DNA of 64,000 nucleotides, taken from the NCBI GenBank assembly GCA_002224055.1, contig AZLU01000051.1:62001-126000 (forward strand), written 5' to 3'. This DNA comes from Pezizomycotina sp. ARF18. Its lineage: Eukaryota > Ascomycota. Of the stretch, positions 34,401 to 45,900 are shown piece by piece. The notes beneath the pieces were generated by a model. That model was not told the DNA's origin. It saw nothing but the letters and a program-made list of their open reading frames with translations, and ran no database searches. Every line of letters begins with the position of its first letter. The stretch's first letter is position 1. The translations under genes and the position numbers were made by a program.

Positions 34401-36483
34401 AACCTATGTATGGGATACCGCGACCGGGACGCGATCAAAAAGATTGGACTTTGTTATCAGAGACATTGCATTATTGCCTAGTGCCATGGTGGTTGCTGCT
34501 TCTGTTTCTAACAACAATGTGAATCTATGGAATGTCGAAAATTGGGAAAATACCATTGTTCTTTCGGGCCATATTAGTTCTATCACTGCAGTAGAGTTTA
34601 GCTCTGACGGGAGATTGCTGGCTTCGGGTTCATGGGATGATACTATCCAATCGTGGGACACTGCAACAGGATCCACGCTGCACGTCTTAAAAGGGCATGC
34701 TAATGGTATCAAAGTAGTGGCACTTTCACCGGACGGCAGTTCGCTGGCATCTTCGTCCTTCATGCCTATGACCCGGCTCTGGGATACCAGTACAGGAGCG
34801 AGTACATCGGCGAACAGTGAACCTTCCGATTTACTAAAGTTCTCTCCGGACGGTAGTCTAGTAGCATGTACGCTACAAGGGACGATCAGACTATTAGATA
34901 CAGCGGTACTATGTAAACAACTACCAATCCCCATAAGATACTTACTGCGCCCTCCAAGATACTGCTTTCGCCAGTATCATTCTCTTTCCTTCCATCTCTT
35001 GTAGGTTGCGCTTAGAAGTATTTGTGTGGGATACTAAAACGGAAAGTGTCCTTGTATCTAAGGAGTGGTACAGGGACCGCAAATTCGAAGATTTGAATTT
35101 TACTTCTGACGGGAAGTTTGTAGCGTTTCGTTCAAATAAAAATGCAATTCGATTGTGGAATGCAATCACAGGAACGAGTCAACAAGATCTGGAGTACTAC
35201 ATATCCTACTCTAAGAAGATCGATCTGAGCTTTTCCTCGGACAGTAATGCTTTAATTGCCTCGTCGCTCTTCAAACGCAATCCGAAAACACAGGGCATCA
35301 AACACGAGGTAGAGTTGTGGAATATAGGGTCTGGAAAAAAACTGCATATTCGCACCGAACATAGCCAGTCAATTACCCAGTTGGTTCTTTCGCCCAGCAG
35401 CCGTATGGTAGCATCTGCTTCACATGATTACACTCTCAGGTTATGGGACACCGAAACTGGTAAACTATTACGAGTTATTGGCGGCGAAGACGACAAAGTC
35501 CATCCTAAAAGCAAGTTACTGTTTTCTCCGAACGAGAAATGGATAGTGTCATGTTCAGAAGACAAGTCGCCTCAAGTACGGGATATTTCCACTGGGGTTG
35601 TGTTGACTAGCTTTGACGGATTTGCTGTACATGCTCTACCAGGGGTTATTTTCTCAGCAGATTCGGCTATTGCAGTATACGCCAGCATTTGGGGCCATTT
35701 TGGGATCTATGATACCGCCGACTGGCAGCTGATTTTTAATATCGATAACGACGCCATCTCCGAGGAGATGCAACCACGAAGCATTCTTGATCTTGCTTTT
35801 TCACCTGATAACAGTAATCTAGCTATTATTTCGAGTGAGTACGAATTTTCCTGTGGGAAGACTTCAAGAACCCCGAGAGACCGCCTCCCAGGCTAGTGGC
35901 AAGACAGGAGGGATGGGATGACGCCGGTGGCATGGCCTTTTCCCGTGAAGGTACGATGCTCATGGTTTATACGAATGATAAAATACATTTATGGAACTCT
36001 AGTACCTGGGAGTCTTTGGTCACCATAAAGGTTGATAAAGGCAGTGTCAAAAAATGGAAATTATCACCGGATAGTCGGTCGTGGTAGCGATTTTAAAGGA
36101 CTGTACTATCCACCAATGGGACGCCCTCAGCGGCACTCCACTGGAATCTTTCGACCTCAGATCTCCATGTCCTGAAAAATTAGAGTTCACATGGCAAGAG
36201 GCATCGTTTAAAACTGACAGTGGAATGGTAAATTTTGATAATACACCCGAGATGCTTCCGTGGCCGTTGGAATTGGTGCCCGCAGGGATCTCGACTGGGT
36301 GTTTAAAGACTCGCAAAGGCTTCTATGCTTCCTGTGCATTATCGGCCTATATTTAGTGAGCCGTTTCCGTGTTTGGATATACTGGAAGATACGGCCGATT
36401 TCAGGAATAATGTCCTTGCCATAGGCCGTGGAAAACAGATCCTCTATTTTCTAAAGTTCGATTTCACACAACTTCATTTGTAA
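31422..36483 (+). CDS. SesA-NACHT-WD40 STAND (NLR-like) protein
   Basis: Fungal STAND proteins are thought to act as cytosolic non-self or stress sensors that oligomerise through the NACHT ATPase. Residues 1-140 match the SesA N-terminal domain: MDVISGASSVIAVVELGAKI, AVKDARADILRLQEQVDDLN and the hallmark KAMSRFGLRALIWPF. An intron, 31841-31924 (GTTAGT...ACAG), keeps phase. The NACHT domain follows: Walker A GMAGTGKST near 32113-32140, RGEG after FFF, Walker B LIIVVDALDECE near 32410-32445 and FFVTSRPELPVRV. The usual post-NACHT blocks follow (LLHLSFREFILD, then LKEHLLEWLECMSLIG), then a second intron, 33525-33613. About 15 degenerate WD40-like repeats run from about 33865 to 36170 (for example VCFSPDGTLLASGAMDDTVL and SHDYTLRLWDTETGKLL). 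The tail reads LPVHYRP...NNVLAIGRG with a stop at 36481-36483. Several one-base frame changes interrupt the frame, for example after FFFK, where an A run appears one base short. Confidence 0.85.
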
Positions 36484-37319
36484 TAGACGAGAGGATACGA
36501 GTTCGAACTACACAAATTTTTGCTGAGATTCGAACCCTACTGTTTAAACCAATTTGGCGATATTGCAAATGCTTTCATCTAAGCGCTGGAAAGAGAGAAC
36601 TTAGGTAATTTACAAATTGTTGACGCCTATAGGACGTATATTATCCTTAACATGAGCCGACTTGTCCATTTTCTGTTTACACATAGGCAGTATAGAATGT
36701 AGTCTAGTCTCGTCTCGGAAGGATACAAAGCGTACCACTGCAAGGCTCTCCTTTCATTCATTTATCTCTCCAGCTTATTAGTTCGGAATCTATCAATTGC
36801 GTTCTATATCCTCTTACACTATTCACACGTAACATAGCAAGATTTCCGTTCAATCCCTCTATATGTCCGAGTGATCGTGAGTATCAAACCCTTTTCTTTT
36901 TTAAATTTCATTCTTTTTCGTCTTCATCCTCCGACCCTCCAAGAGTGGAGACTTTAACCCTGCTATTCATGAGGATAGTATTGAGGAACCTCCATAAGCT
37001 CGAGTTTTATTTGATTTGTAACCCTCGTCGCGCCAGACTAATTATAATAAGCACGGAACAAAGACCGATATTCTCGAGGCGAGTATTGCGGATCTTCGCT
37101 TAGAGCTTAGCGTGGCACCACACGGATATCGATATCCAACCGCCGATTCAAACAATGTACTCTCTGAATAGATGACATCGTCATTTATGCTAGCTATAAA
37201 ATAGAGTTATAAAATGTTGGCTATCTTGTTTCAGGGGTCTAGAACTTCTTCTGTCATTACAAACATCATAGTTCGTCAACCGAGAATTACGGCGATAGAG
37301 CTATCTTCAGCCTGAAAAA
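36484..37319. other. Intergenic between STAND and catalase-like genes
   Basis: No coding signal seen. At 36500-36560 the minus strand shows GGGTTCGAATCTC, which resembles a tRNA T-arm, but no complete tRNA can be folded. Confidence 0.5.
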
Positions 37320-38440
37320 ATGTCAGGGACAAGTACACCTCTTCCTTACTCTCCTTCAATCGAACAGCCTTCTGCTAATGAAATCGAGGTTATCAATGGC
37401 ATCATCTCTGAGATGTCGTCCTGGGGTGACGCTCTTTCGTCCAAGGACAAAGCATACCACGCCAACAGAACCTCCCACGCCAAAATCTATGATGCCTAGT
37501 CGGTACCTTAACGGTAAACCCGTCTTTACCACCGGAGCTCGCCCAGGAAATTTTTACTAAGCCCGCGTCCTATGGCATCGCCGCAAGGCTATCTTCCGGT
37601 CCAGCGGAGCAACTACACGACAAAGTCAGCGTCCACCGCGGCCTCGCGATAAAGATCTTCGGCGTAGAAGGCGGATTGATCCCGCAACACGAATCGCCGC
37701 AGAGCTATACGCAAGATTTCCTTCTTATTACCGGTACCACGTTCCCGAGCGGAACGGCCGAAGGTTTGCTTCGGGAATCTAAACTACTTGGAAAAACAGT
37801 CGGCATGTCCGACACGGTCAAGAGCGCGCTCGCTATCGGCGCTAGAATAGTCGCGGACGCCGCTGAAGCCGTCGGCACCGAAGTAAAAATGAGCCGCCAG
37901 TTCGGAGAAACGTTCACGCACTCGCTGGCGGATAGCTACTTCTCCCAGTGGTCCATAAGCTACGGCGAGTACGTAGCTAAGATTGCCGCGATGCCGCAGA
38001 CGTACTCGGAGCATTACGAGAAGCTCAAAGCTATAAAAGTTGATACTTTGAATGATCCTGACGCATTTCGCACGGCAGTTGCGGGAGCGTTGCGCAACGA
38101 GAGTATTCAATACGATATTAGAGTGCAGCTGTGGAACAATCAGGATACTCGGCTAACTGAAGCCGCCTCCATGGAGTGGAAGGAGGACGAATCTCCATTT
38201 AGAACCGTAGCGACGATTAAGTTTGACGCGCAGAGTGCCGATAGCGCTGCGCGTCAGGATTTCTTCGATGCGCGATGAGAAGTTGGTGTTTAGACCCGCG
38301 CATAGTCTTGCGGCGCATAGACCGCAAGGTAGCGTCCTGCGGGCTAGGCTGGGGTCTACGAGAAGATGTCAGAGAAGAGACATAAGGAGAACCATATTCC
38401 TGTCGTTGAACCGACTGATGTGACAGAGATTCCAGTTTAA
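37320..38440 (+). CDS. Catalase-like haem protein (y4iL-like family)
   Basis: This is a member of the short catalase-related family that keeps the catalase haem core but is smaller than true catalases. From an ATG at 37320 the order is as expected. RTSHAK is the distal-His motif. VGTLTVNPSLPPELAQEIFT, GIAARLSSGPAEQLHDKVSV, HRGLAIKIFGVEGG and QDFLLITGTTFPS follow. FSQWSISYGEYVAKIAAMPQ and ASMEWKEDESPFRTVATIKF come next. The last block is FRPAHSLAAHRPQGSVLRAR then LGVYEKMSEKRHKEN, where R-L-G-V-Y may be the proximal Tyr motif. The stop is at 38438-38440. About 370 residues, the usual size. There is no intron and no signal peptide. Two or three one-base frame changes (near 37490, 38270 and 38350) break the frame. 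Peroxide or fatty-acid hydroperoxide chemistry is possible but not shown. Confidence 0.75.
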
Positions 38441-40499
38441 TTGACCAAACTAAACAGATACTTAGTCGTCTTTTCAAGCTAAAATAGTATTGTTGCTATC
38501 AATTAGGCCGAACCACTCGAAAACCAAGGTACATACTTATTAGTCTAGGAGCGGATTTTTCGAACCAACGCTGCTGCGTTAACGAAGTGTGTAGCCTGTA
38601 ATCTCAACTCTAATTGATCCTGTTCATGCCAAATCCATTAGCTATATGAGCAGCGCACTTAAGGTCTCGACAAACTTCAGGTATACGCGATATCTATAAG
38701 CTTTGAGGTCTAAAGATACCAAATATAAAATGTATTCGGCCTGGTGACAAAAACGCCAACTACGAATCTGGAGAAATCAGCGTCACATGCTTTCTCCCAG
38801 CGTGTTCTAGCGGCATGTAGCCGAAATTTGTGCCACTATCAGTCTGGACTTGCGGCATTCTCTGTGCAGAACTCGAGCGCCCAACAAAGGCGCCAACCAT
38901 CCAAAGCCATTGCAGATTCGAGACCGCGATAATGCCCAATTATACCGCATGAGGAGAACTCCACTGATCGACTTTGCATCCGGCATGCATACAACACTAC
39001 GGAAATATTTTTCATCAAGATTAATAGAATTCTTAGATTCAAGTGTCGACTGTCGTGGGAATCATAAGGGGGCATTGGCCAAAAATATCAATACATGGTT
39101 GTGCTCGTGGTATTTTCTTGGTCTAATAAAGTGCCTCCAGTTCTCGAGCCTGACCTAGTCATTGCTACGCACTCTAGATGTGTTGTTTGTAAATCCAGAG
39201 ACAGTGAAGATTCCGTTTTCGCTGAAGCAATACCCTCCACTTCTCCAAATTCCCTACAATGAATTAAAACTTACTTATCGGCGGATATTTATCAATACCA
39301 TGGTCGCATCTCGATATACGAACGATATGGTATAAAATGTTCGGAGAACATGTTCTTCTCAAGCTTGCGGCTGACCGTTCGTGCTTTTGTTTCTCCACAT
39401 CTGGGTCCAGCTCATTAAAACTCCCGAAACTTCACCAGGCATGCATACGCATGCCAAATAAGACAACAATATGCACCATAGAGGCGGCTATTATTATAAT
39501 ATGTCCCGATTTGAAAGCATTCGAAGGTGGCGAAACCATAAAGGGTTGTATTTACGTGAAATCTGGCGACATATCCCTCATCTTAGCATTTTTCTCGCAT
39601 TTCAGGTGGGGAGCCTTGCGCTGGGGCATTCTTCCCCTTCTTGATTTGTTATCTTTGCTTCAAAGTTCTCCATACTCATGGTTTGTCGCAAAGAAATTTA
39701 GGATAAGCATTTCGATCATCAGTACGATCGAGCATCTACAAAGTCTACCTCCTTCCACGTGGCCACTTGGTCCTTGTATCTAGAACGAATGAATCCGGAA
39801 TGATTGTCAAGGTACAGCTGCTTGTACCAGTACCCATTGTATTTACTGAGCTAACTAAAATTGAGGAAACATGCAATTGAATCCGATGGGATGGTTAGCT
39901 TGAATCTCTCTCTACGGTTTCCTTACTAAATACACTTTGAAATGGTCAGTAAGGATAAATTGGACTGCATACCTAAGTGCTTACAAGCCCAAGATTGTAA
40001 TGCCTATTTTTTTCCATCGGATTTTCTGTCATTCGTGCATATTATAGTTGTTTTGAATGCTTTCTTGTAGTGCTCGCCTCGAGGCCATATGCAATGATAT
40101 ATCTATAGCCCAGATTCGAAGCGGTGAGTCGTACATATAAGTTGCGCACCCCATCTTTCACCTAACTCGAGGTATCGGGAACTGATAGGCAGCTCCATAC
40201 TCCCAATGCAACGAAACGCCATAAAACCTTCTTAATTATATATACGAATCATTCTAGGGCGCATCTATACGGACACACTTTCCGCCCCCACCACCACACC
40301 AGGAAGTTCTTCATATACATCAGCCTTCATCGCACCAATCATCTATAAATATCCAAGCAATCCATTGATTCAAGTACTCAGAGAAATTCTCGGTGTTTTA
40401 AAAGCCCTCGCTCTCATTTCACCCTCCGAAAAAGAAGGAAGACGAATTTCTAAGTAAGGTTCTCACTTACAACCATCGGAGCAAGCAGAAACTTCAATC
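38441..40499. other. Gene-poor stretch
   Basis: Open frames of up to about 150 codons (for example plus 39337-39783) overlap one another and show no domain, splice pattern or consistent coding composition. Nothing else recognised. Confidence 0.4.
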
Positions 40500-41456
40500 A
40501 TGCTCCCCTGCACCGTTACCCTCTTGCAGCCTTTTACTGCATGCTAGATACGTCCGCCGCAGAGCCGATGCCGGCAGCAATCCCTGGAGCGTACACAGGC
40601 ACGCCTCAATCATGCGCTTTCAGCCATTCTCGATGCTGAAGCCGAAGCTTTTCCGCAGACAAGGCGACCAATGCACAGTTCAGTTAGTATCAACCCTCTA
40701 AATTTCTATTCCGTATTCCTACAGCAAAAACTCTCTAACAGGATTGTAACCATTGTCACAGCGGAGACCACCCTTGCCTTAATAGAAAAGGTTGTTGCTC
40801 GAAGGGTCTGGTCTGCACGGAGACCGGCTGTAGCATTTTCGGTCTTTGCCATGCAGGGACTTACTGGTGCAGTAAGTACATCACTCCTCTCTTCAGCCTC
40901 TTTTAGATTAACTAATGTTTTGTCTAAGTAATTAGGTGACGGTGCCACAAAGAACACTTTCTGCTGCAAGGACGGCTACTACTGCAGAGCCACCGAGCAT
41001 CGATGCGTTCCTCCAATCTCTGTTTCGTTCAAAGACAATTCATCCACTTCCCCCAGTTACACCTTACGAACCACAACAACAACGACGAAGAAGCATAATT
41101 TTCCAATCGGCGCCGTCGTCGGCGGTATAATCGGCGGCCTCCTCGTCATGTGTGCCATAATCTGCTGCATTTTCTTCTACATCCACCGTAAGGAGAAGCG
41201 AGCGATCGCCAGCTCCATTAACATACCGCCTCCAAATAGTTTTAACGTCGTATCCGCTCCCGGTCCCGTTAAGCTAGTGCCGGAAGTGCATGAGTATTAT
41301 TACCCGCCAGAGTATTCTTCCGTGGTGGAGAAACCGGCAGTCCCGCAGCAGGATGGGTATATAAAGCCGGGGAGCGGCCCTCAGCCTACCAGTCCCGTGC
41401 AGAGGGCGTTAAATTCTGATAATACCGGGGTAGGTTATCCTACCAGTAATGGATGA
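40500..41456 (+). CDS. Cysteine-rich single-pass membrane protein
   Basis: Probably a plasma-membrane or wall-facing surface protein. The supported exons are 40742-40871 and 40936-41456. Introns lie at 40683-40741 (GTTAGT...AACAG) and 40872-40935 (GTAAGT...TTAG), the second with matching phase. The ectodomain carries 15 cysteines in about 80 residues, including DCNHCHSGDHPCLNRKGCCS, KGLVCTETGCSIFGLCHAG and FCCKDGYYCRATEHRC. A short Ser/Thr-rich stalk (SSTSPSYTLRTTTTTTKK) leads into one membrane helix (IGAVVGGIIGGLLVMCAIIC, then CIFFYI) and a basic stop-transfer HRKEKR. The cytoplasmic tail of about 95 residues is rich in Pro, Ser and Tyr (VPEVHEYYYPPEYSSVVEKP). The 5' exon (40500-40682) is uncertain: an ATG at 40500 starts a hydrophobic run, but the frames do not join cleanly. 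Confidence 0.65.
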
Positions 41457-41881
41457 AGTCAGAATAAGTAGGCGGCGGACTACGCTGGACGTTAATATGA
41501 GAACTTTGAGTATCTGTGGGTTTGGTCGAGACTACGACGTATGGTAGGCAATAACTCAGGGGCCAAGTTCGGAAATCATCTTATGAGGGTAGTGTGAGAG
41601 CTTAGGTGGAATAATCGGTATTTTATCCCATGATTTTCTAGTTGTCCTGATTCACTGTGGAGAAACTTAGGATTCTTAACATCCGTACTGATTAAGTGAT
41701 ACTACTTGCAAAATCACGATAGAAATGGATGAAAGGGAGGAGAATCAATTGTCTAGCCGCGTACGTACAAAGGTACCCGGGATAAAGCAGAATATATACA
41801 GGTAAAAGTCAAACAGACAAAACGCCAAGTAATGCAAGATAAGAGAGGAGAAGAAGAAAGAGTGGGAAGCAGTTTCATTAA
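41457..41881. other. Intergenic between convergent genes
   Basis: Nothing recognised; it holds the 3' ends of both neighbouring genes. Confidence 0.5.
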
Positions 41882-42931
41882 TTATAGCTTTAATACTTCT
41901 GCTAGGATCTCTTCGCCTTTGTTGTAAACGATCGTGAAATGCGTTTCCTGAGGAATAATAGTCAACGTGGCATTCTTCAGGTGGTCGGCTTGGTACTGCT
42001 GCCATGCCCTCGAGCAGCTCACGTCCTCGTCTCCCCAGAATATCCTGATCGGATTCGAATCCACATCCTCCAACTTGTATCCCCAGTCCTTGACCAGCAT
42101 CTGCGTTTCGTGCACGTCGCCTTCCAAGCCGTGAGACAATGCTTCCCGGAAAGTCTCCGAAAACCTCGCCAAATCCTCTTCCGGCCAAGACTTGAACATT
42201 GCCTTATCCCTCTCGCTCAAAATATCGATGAACTTATTCATGAACTGCTCCCTGAACATCTTTTGGTCCTTCGCTACCGGCTCCATGTACTTCCGATTTA
42301 TCCACTGAACTAGACCAGGAGTCCAGATGCGTAGGCCGAATGCTATCCTCTGCCGTAAGCTCAAGCCGCTCTGCGCTTTTGGAATATTAAACGGTCCGAC
42401 GCCCGCGATGATACCGGAACTCTTAAGTACGTCCTTGGGGAAGTAATTCGCGCACGCGACGACGAAGGGTCCACCGCCGGATGCGCCCATAACGTGAAAA
42501 CCTTTATCCCCACCCTAGGTGTTCCGCAAGGCTACCGACGTCCTTCGGCCAATCCATAAACGTCCTACCGGGTTGGAAGGTTGACAGACCGAATCCCGGC
42601 CTATCCGTCGCGATGATGTGCGCTTTCAGCTTTTTTCCAGCTGTGTCCCAATCGTACCCTTCGAAACGCGACGACGGTGTGCCATGGAACCAGAAGACAG
42701 GCGCACCGCTGGGATCGCCGTACTCCGCAAATCCGAGCGTGCGACCGTCGGCAGCTTCATCGTTTGGTTTTCCTTCGGGTTCTGGAACATCGGGTGCTGC
42801 CGCGTAGCTGCGGTTGTGGATGAGGAATATAATGCGCGAGGGACATTTTGGACGAATCTGGCAGCAGTTATGGCTGGTCGATTCCGATAGCAAGCTCTGG
42901 AAAGCATCGTGAAAGGTCTGGTAGAAGTCAT
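41882..42931 (-). CDS. Alpha/beta hydrolase with mitochondrial-type N-terminus
   Basis: From an ATG at 42931 the first 40 residues are Arg/Ser/Ala-rich without acidic residues (MTSTRPFTMLSRACYRNRPA), like a mitochondrial presequence. The fold then follows. LGFAEYGDPSG is followed by the oxyanion motif FHGTPSSRFEG, then TDRPGFGLS. The elbow MGASGGGPFVVAC holds the nucleophile Ser, WGDEDVSCSRAW the acid and PQETHFTIVY the His. The stop is at 41882-41884. The triad is complete, so an active hydrolase of unknown substrate is expected. No introns. Two one-base frame changes are needed, near 42750 (CCGAC) and near 42515 (GGGTGGGG); both are at G/C runs in an otherwise perfect sequence. Confidence 0.75.
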
Positions 42932-45900
42932 TGGGGGGTTTCTTGCTCTTTCGTTTGTCTGATAATACAATATTGATGTCCAGGTACTGACTTTATACCC
43001 TGAGAGCGCAATAGTAGTAATACTTTTTCGGCCGTTACACGGTTCGGTAGCGCGAAATTGATGTCAAGTCGCCAAGCCAAACCGTTACTCACCGCGTCTA
43101 GCGTACCGTAACGTCTTTAATTTAGTGCAAAGAAAATCGCCTCACAAAAAAAAGAAAAAAAAGAAGTAAAATCTTTGCTTCTGCACTCCGTAGGATTTCC
43201 AATATTACCAAATAACTAAATGCAACGAAGTTCACAAAAACATTCTACGAAGAAATATGACGTGAAGAATTTAATTATCGTGGATAGCATCATAATCCTC
43301 CTTTGAAGCCTGTCTCCTTCGCTCCTATATATCGGAATATGACTCCAGCAATGCCACGAGGGGCTGTCAATCTAAATGCGGAAGCTCAAACGTCCCGCAG
43401 AACCTGGTCATACGTGCAAACAAAACTCAGTGTTTGATCATACTTTAAGATATTCTGCAGGGATGTATAATCTGAAAAGGATACACCCTTAATCTATATG
43501 TCACCGGTAATGGCTAAAATGTACAGGCCTCAGCGAATGATTACCACTGGAAGACCTCACTGCATAATGCTTTTATTAGGTGCCAAAGGCTAAAAGGATA
43601 ACAAATCAAATATAATTCCTGAACAATATCGGCTTCACATCTCGAAGTATTCGATTGTAAGTCCCAGGATCAGAGCATGGTCGTAACAACTGCCGGGGGA
43701 TAAGGCCTTAATTGGTCATGAATGTTTTGATAGTGGATGTCAAATTTTTGCTGATGAGCACCACCCGCTCTAGATCATGAACTCTTCCATGAATTCTAGA
43801 ACTAAAAAATTCATGAGTATTTTATTTTTATACGTATCAGGATAATGAGGCCACGAGACAAGGAGTATCCAGGCGGTAGATACTATTTACGTAGTAAGTA
43901 GCAAGTAAACTAATACTTCCACAGAAAATGACCCTATCTGATAGTTGTATTCCTTAGGAAGTACTACTACCTAGACGAGAAGCATAAGAAAATCTTTACT
44001 CTCAAAACAGGTTCAAATTCTCGTCGATCCAACGGTAATCATCCTTTAAGCTTATACTATTAACTCGCTCTCGACTTTTAAAAATGGATATATAGAACAT
44101 GGAACTTAAAAGCGAGAATTCGACGAAGGGATATCGACAACCACAAGTAATACGAATACTTCAGTCACGGCGCTTTAATATAGCTATTATATTGCCCTGT
44201 ACCGGACTGAATAAACACCCCAATCGACATATTTCCTTCCAACTACTAGGAAATGCCAGAAAGCGTATACCCGATGTATTTAAGCAGCATTCGGATATCT
44301 CATTCGGTTCATACTTCTGAAGACCAATATCTTCGGAGCCGTCCAAATGCATACCGTAACCACCAGAAACAAACCTAGAGAGGATCACCCGCTACGCAGA
44401 AAGCTGTAGTATATACCCCTTTCAGATTCACCGCCTAGACCCTTCAACCCAAGTCAAACGAAATCAACGATCAAACGTCTCTATAAGCCCCGAAGTAAAC
44501 ACGCTTTATGTTTGTTCCTCAAAGCATTCCAAAAGTGGAATGCATTGACCAAACTCACCGTTGTCAATATTAATTATCCAAACTCAAAGCCACCTATCTC
44601 TCGAGCTCGAAGTTTCTACCGTTGAAGACCACAAATCCGTTAGCGGAGATTCGGACACATTATAACCCCAATCCGAACAGACACATTTCTCAGGCTTCCC
44701 TAACGACGATTAAGGATTAAAGTCGGCTTTTGGAACGGTAGACCTTAGACGTACACAATCTTCGTAATGAGCCGTACTTAGGTATAATTATCCTTCTACA
44801 TATTAATTTTCAAAAAGATAAGCACGCAAGCTGATACCGTCCAGGCCAGCACCGCGCCGCGTCAATTGCACACCAATTTTATGGGAGGCCTTCGTTTGTA
44901 GGACGTAGGGCAGCAGAGCGCAAAATCTCGGGTCCGTATTTGATAGTCTCACGGATTATCTCAAGTATAGTACTCGTTCTGCATGCCGACGAGATACGAA
45001 TAACAAAGATTTAAGGTGATTAATCCTGTGCTATATTCTCGATCACGTCATTCCTAAATTATTACTAAAGTAGCACAAGACCAGACCGCGAGAAGAATAA
45101 TCACAAAGGTATATCAGAAGTCTATGATACTGCCTCGATAATCTTCGCCTATCAAATCTTGGAAATATAATGTCAGACTACTAGCTTGGAGTTACCTTTC
45201 TAGTCACACAATAGATAATGGAAAAGCTAAAGCCCTCCATGCTATAATAATATTTACCCCGGCCATAACGGGATAGCTTACAATGTACGTAAGTCCAAAA
45301 CATTCTTAAATATACGCCCACGCGCCTTAGCTATATCAAGAAAATCGATATTTAATCAATACTATAGAGCGAACTTGATCTAAGGAAACTCCTAAGGGGA
45401 CAAATTATTTCAGATAAACTCGCCTATGATTTCCAATGGCAGATAAAGTAAACATTTCCAAGCTTTTAACGGTGTCCTCATCATTATATTACAAACTCTT
45501 CCCAGTAACCGCTATATCAACACAATATTAAGGGGCGTAAATAGAGAAAGAACAACATCATAACCTCTCTAAGCCCGGCAAATCGACTCTCACATTGTGT
45601 AGAAATTTTGATAAGGGGATAGAGAACTTTGGTATGGAAGCGAGATGATATGTGCTATTAATCCGTGACTTCAAAGAAAATATATAGTTTGTTACAATAT
45701 TCTCAATTTCCTTAAGCAGTACGATAAGACCGCCAAATAACTTCTGGAGTCGCCGGATACTCAAAGGAAACTATCGAGATGTGTATTTTAAATTATTTCT
45801 TCGATGAGTGGGGACAAAAAGATGGTTTCAGGGTAGCGAGCACGGAATAGTATACCATCAGCGAAGTCCTTATCCAGCCCATATATGCCGCCAAGTCTAG

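Noticed and set aside
36500-36600. tRNA-like T-arm (GGGTTCGAATCTC) on the minus strand
   Set aside because: No anticodon arm or acceptor stem at the correct distance; only about 13 bases separate a D-loop-like GG from the T-arm.
39337-39783. 149-codon open frame on plus
   Set aside because: No domain, splice context or coding-like composition; probably a chance opening.
31422-42931. Classical SesA/SesB-type toxin-effector pair (STAND next to a hydrolase effector)
   Set aside because: The nearest hydrolase (41.9-42.9 kb) has a mitochondrial-type presequence, lies about 5 kb away on the other strand and has no amyloid-like N-terminal motif.
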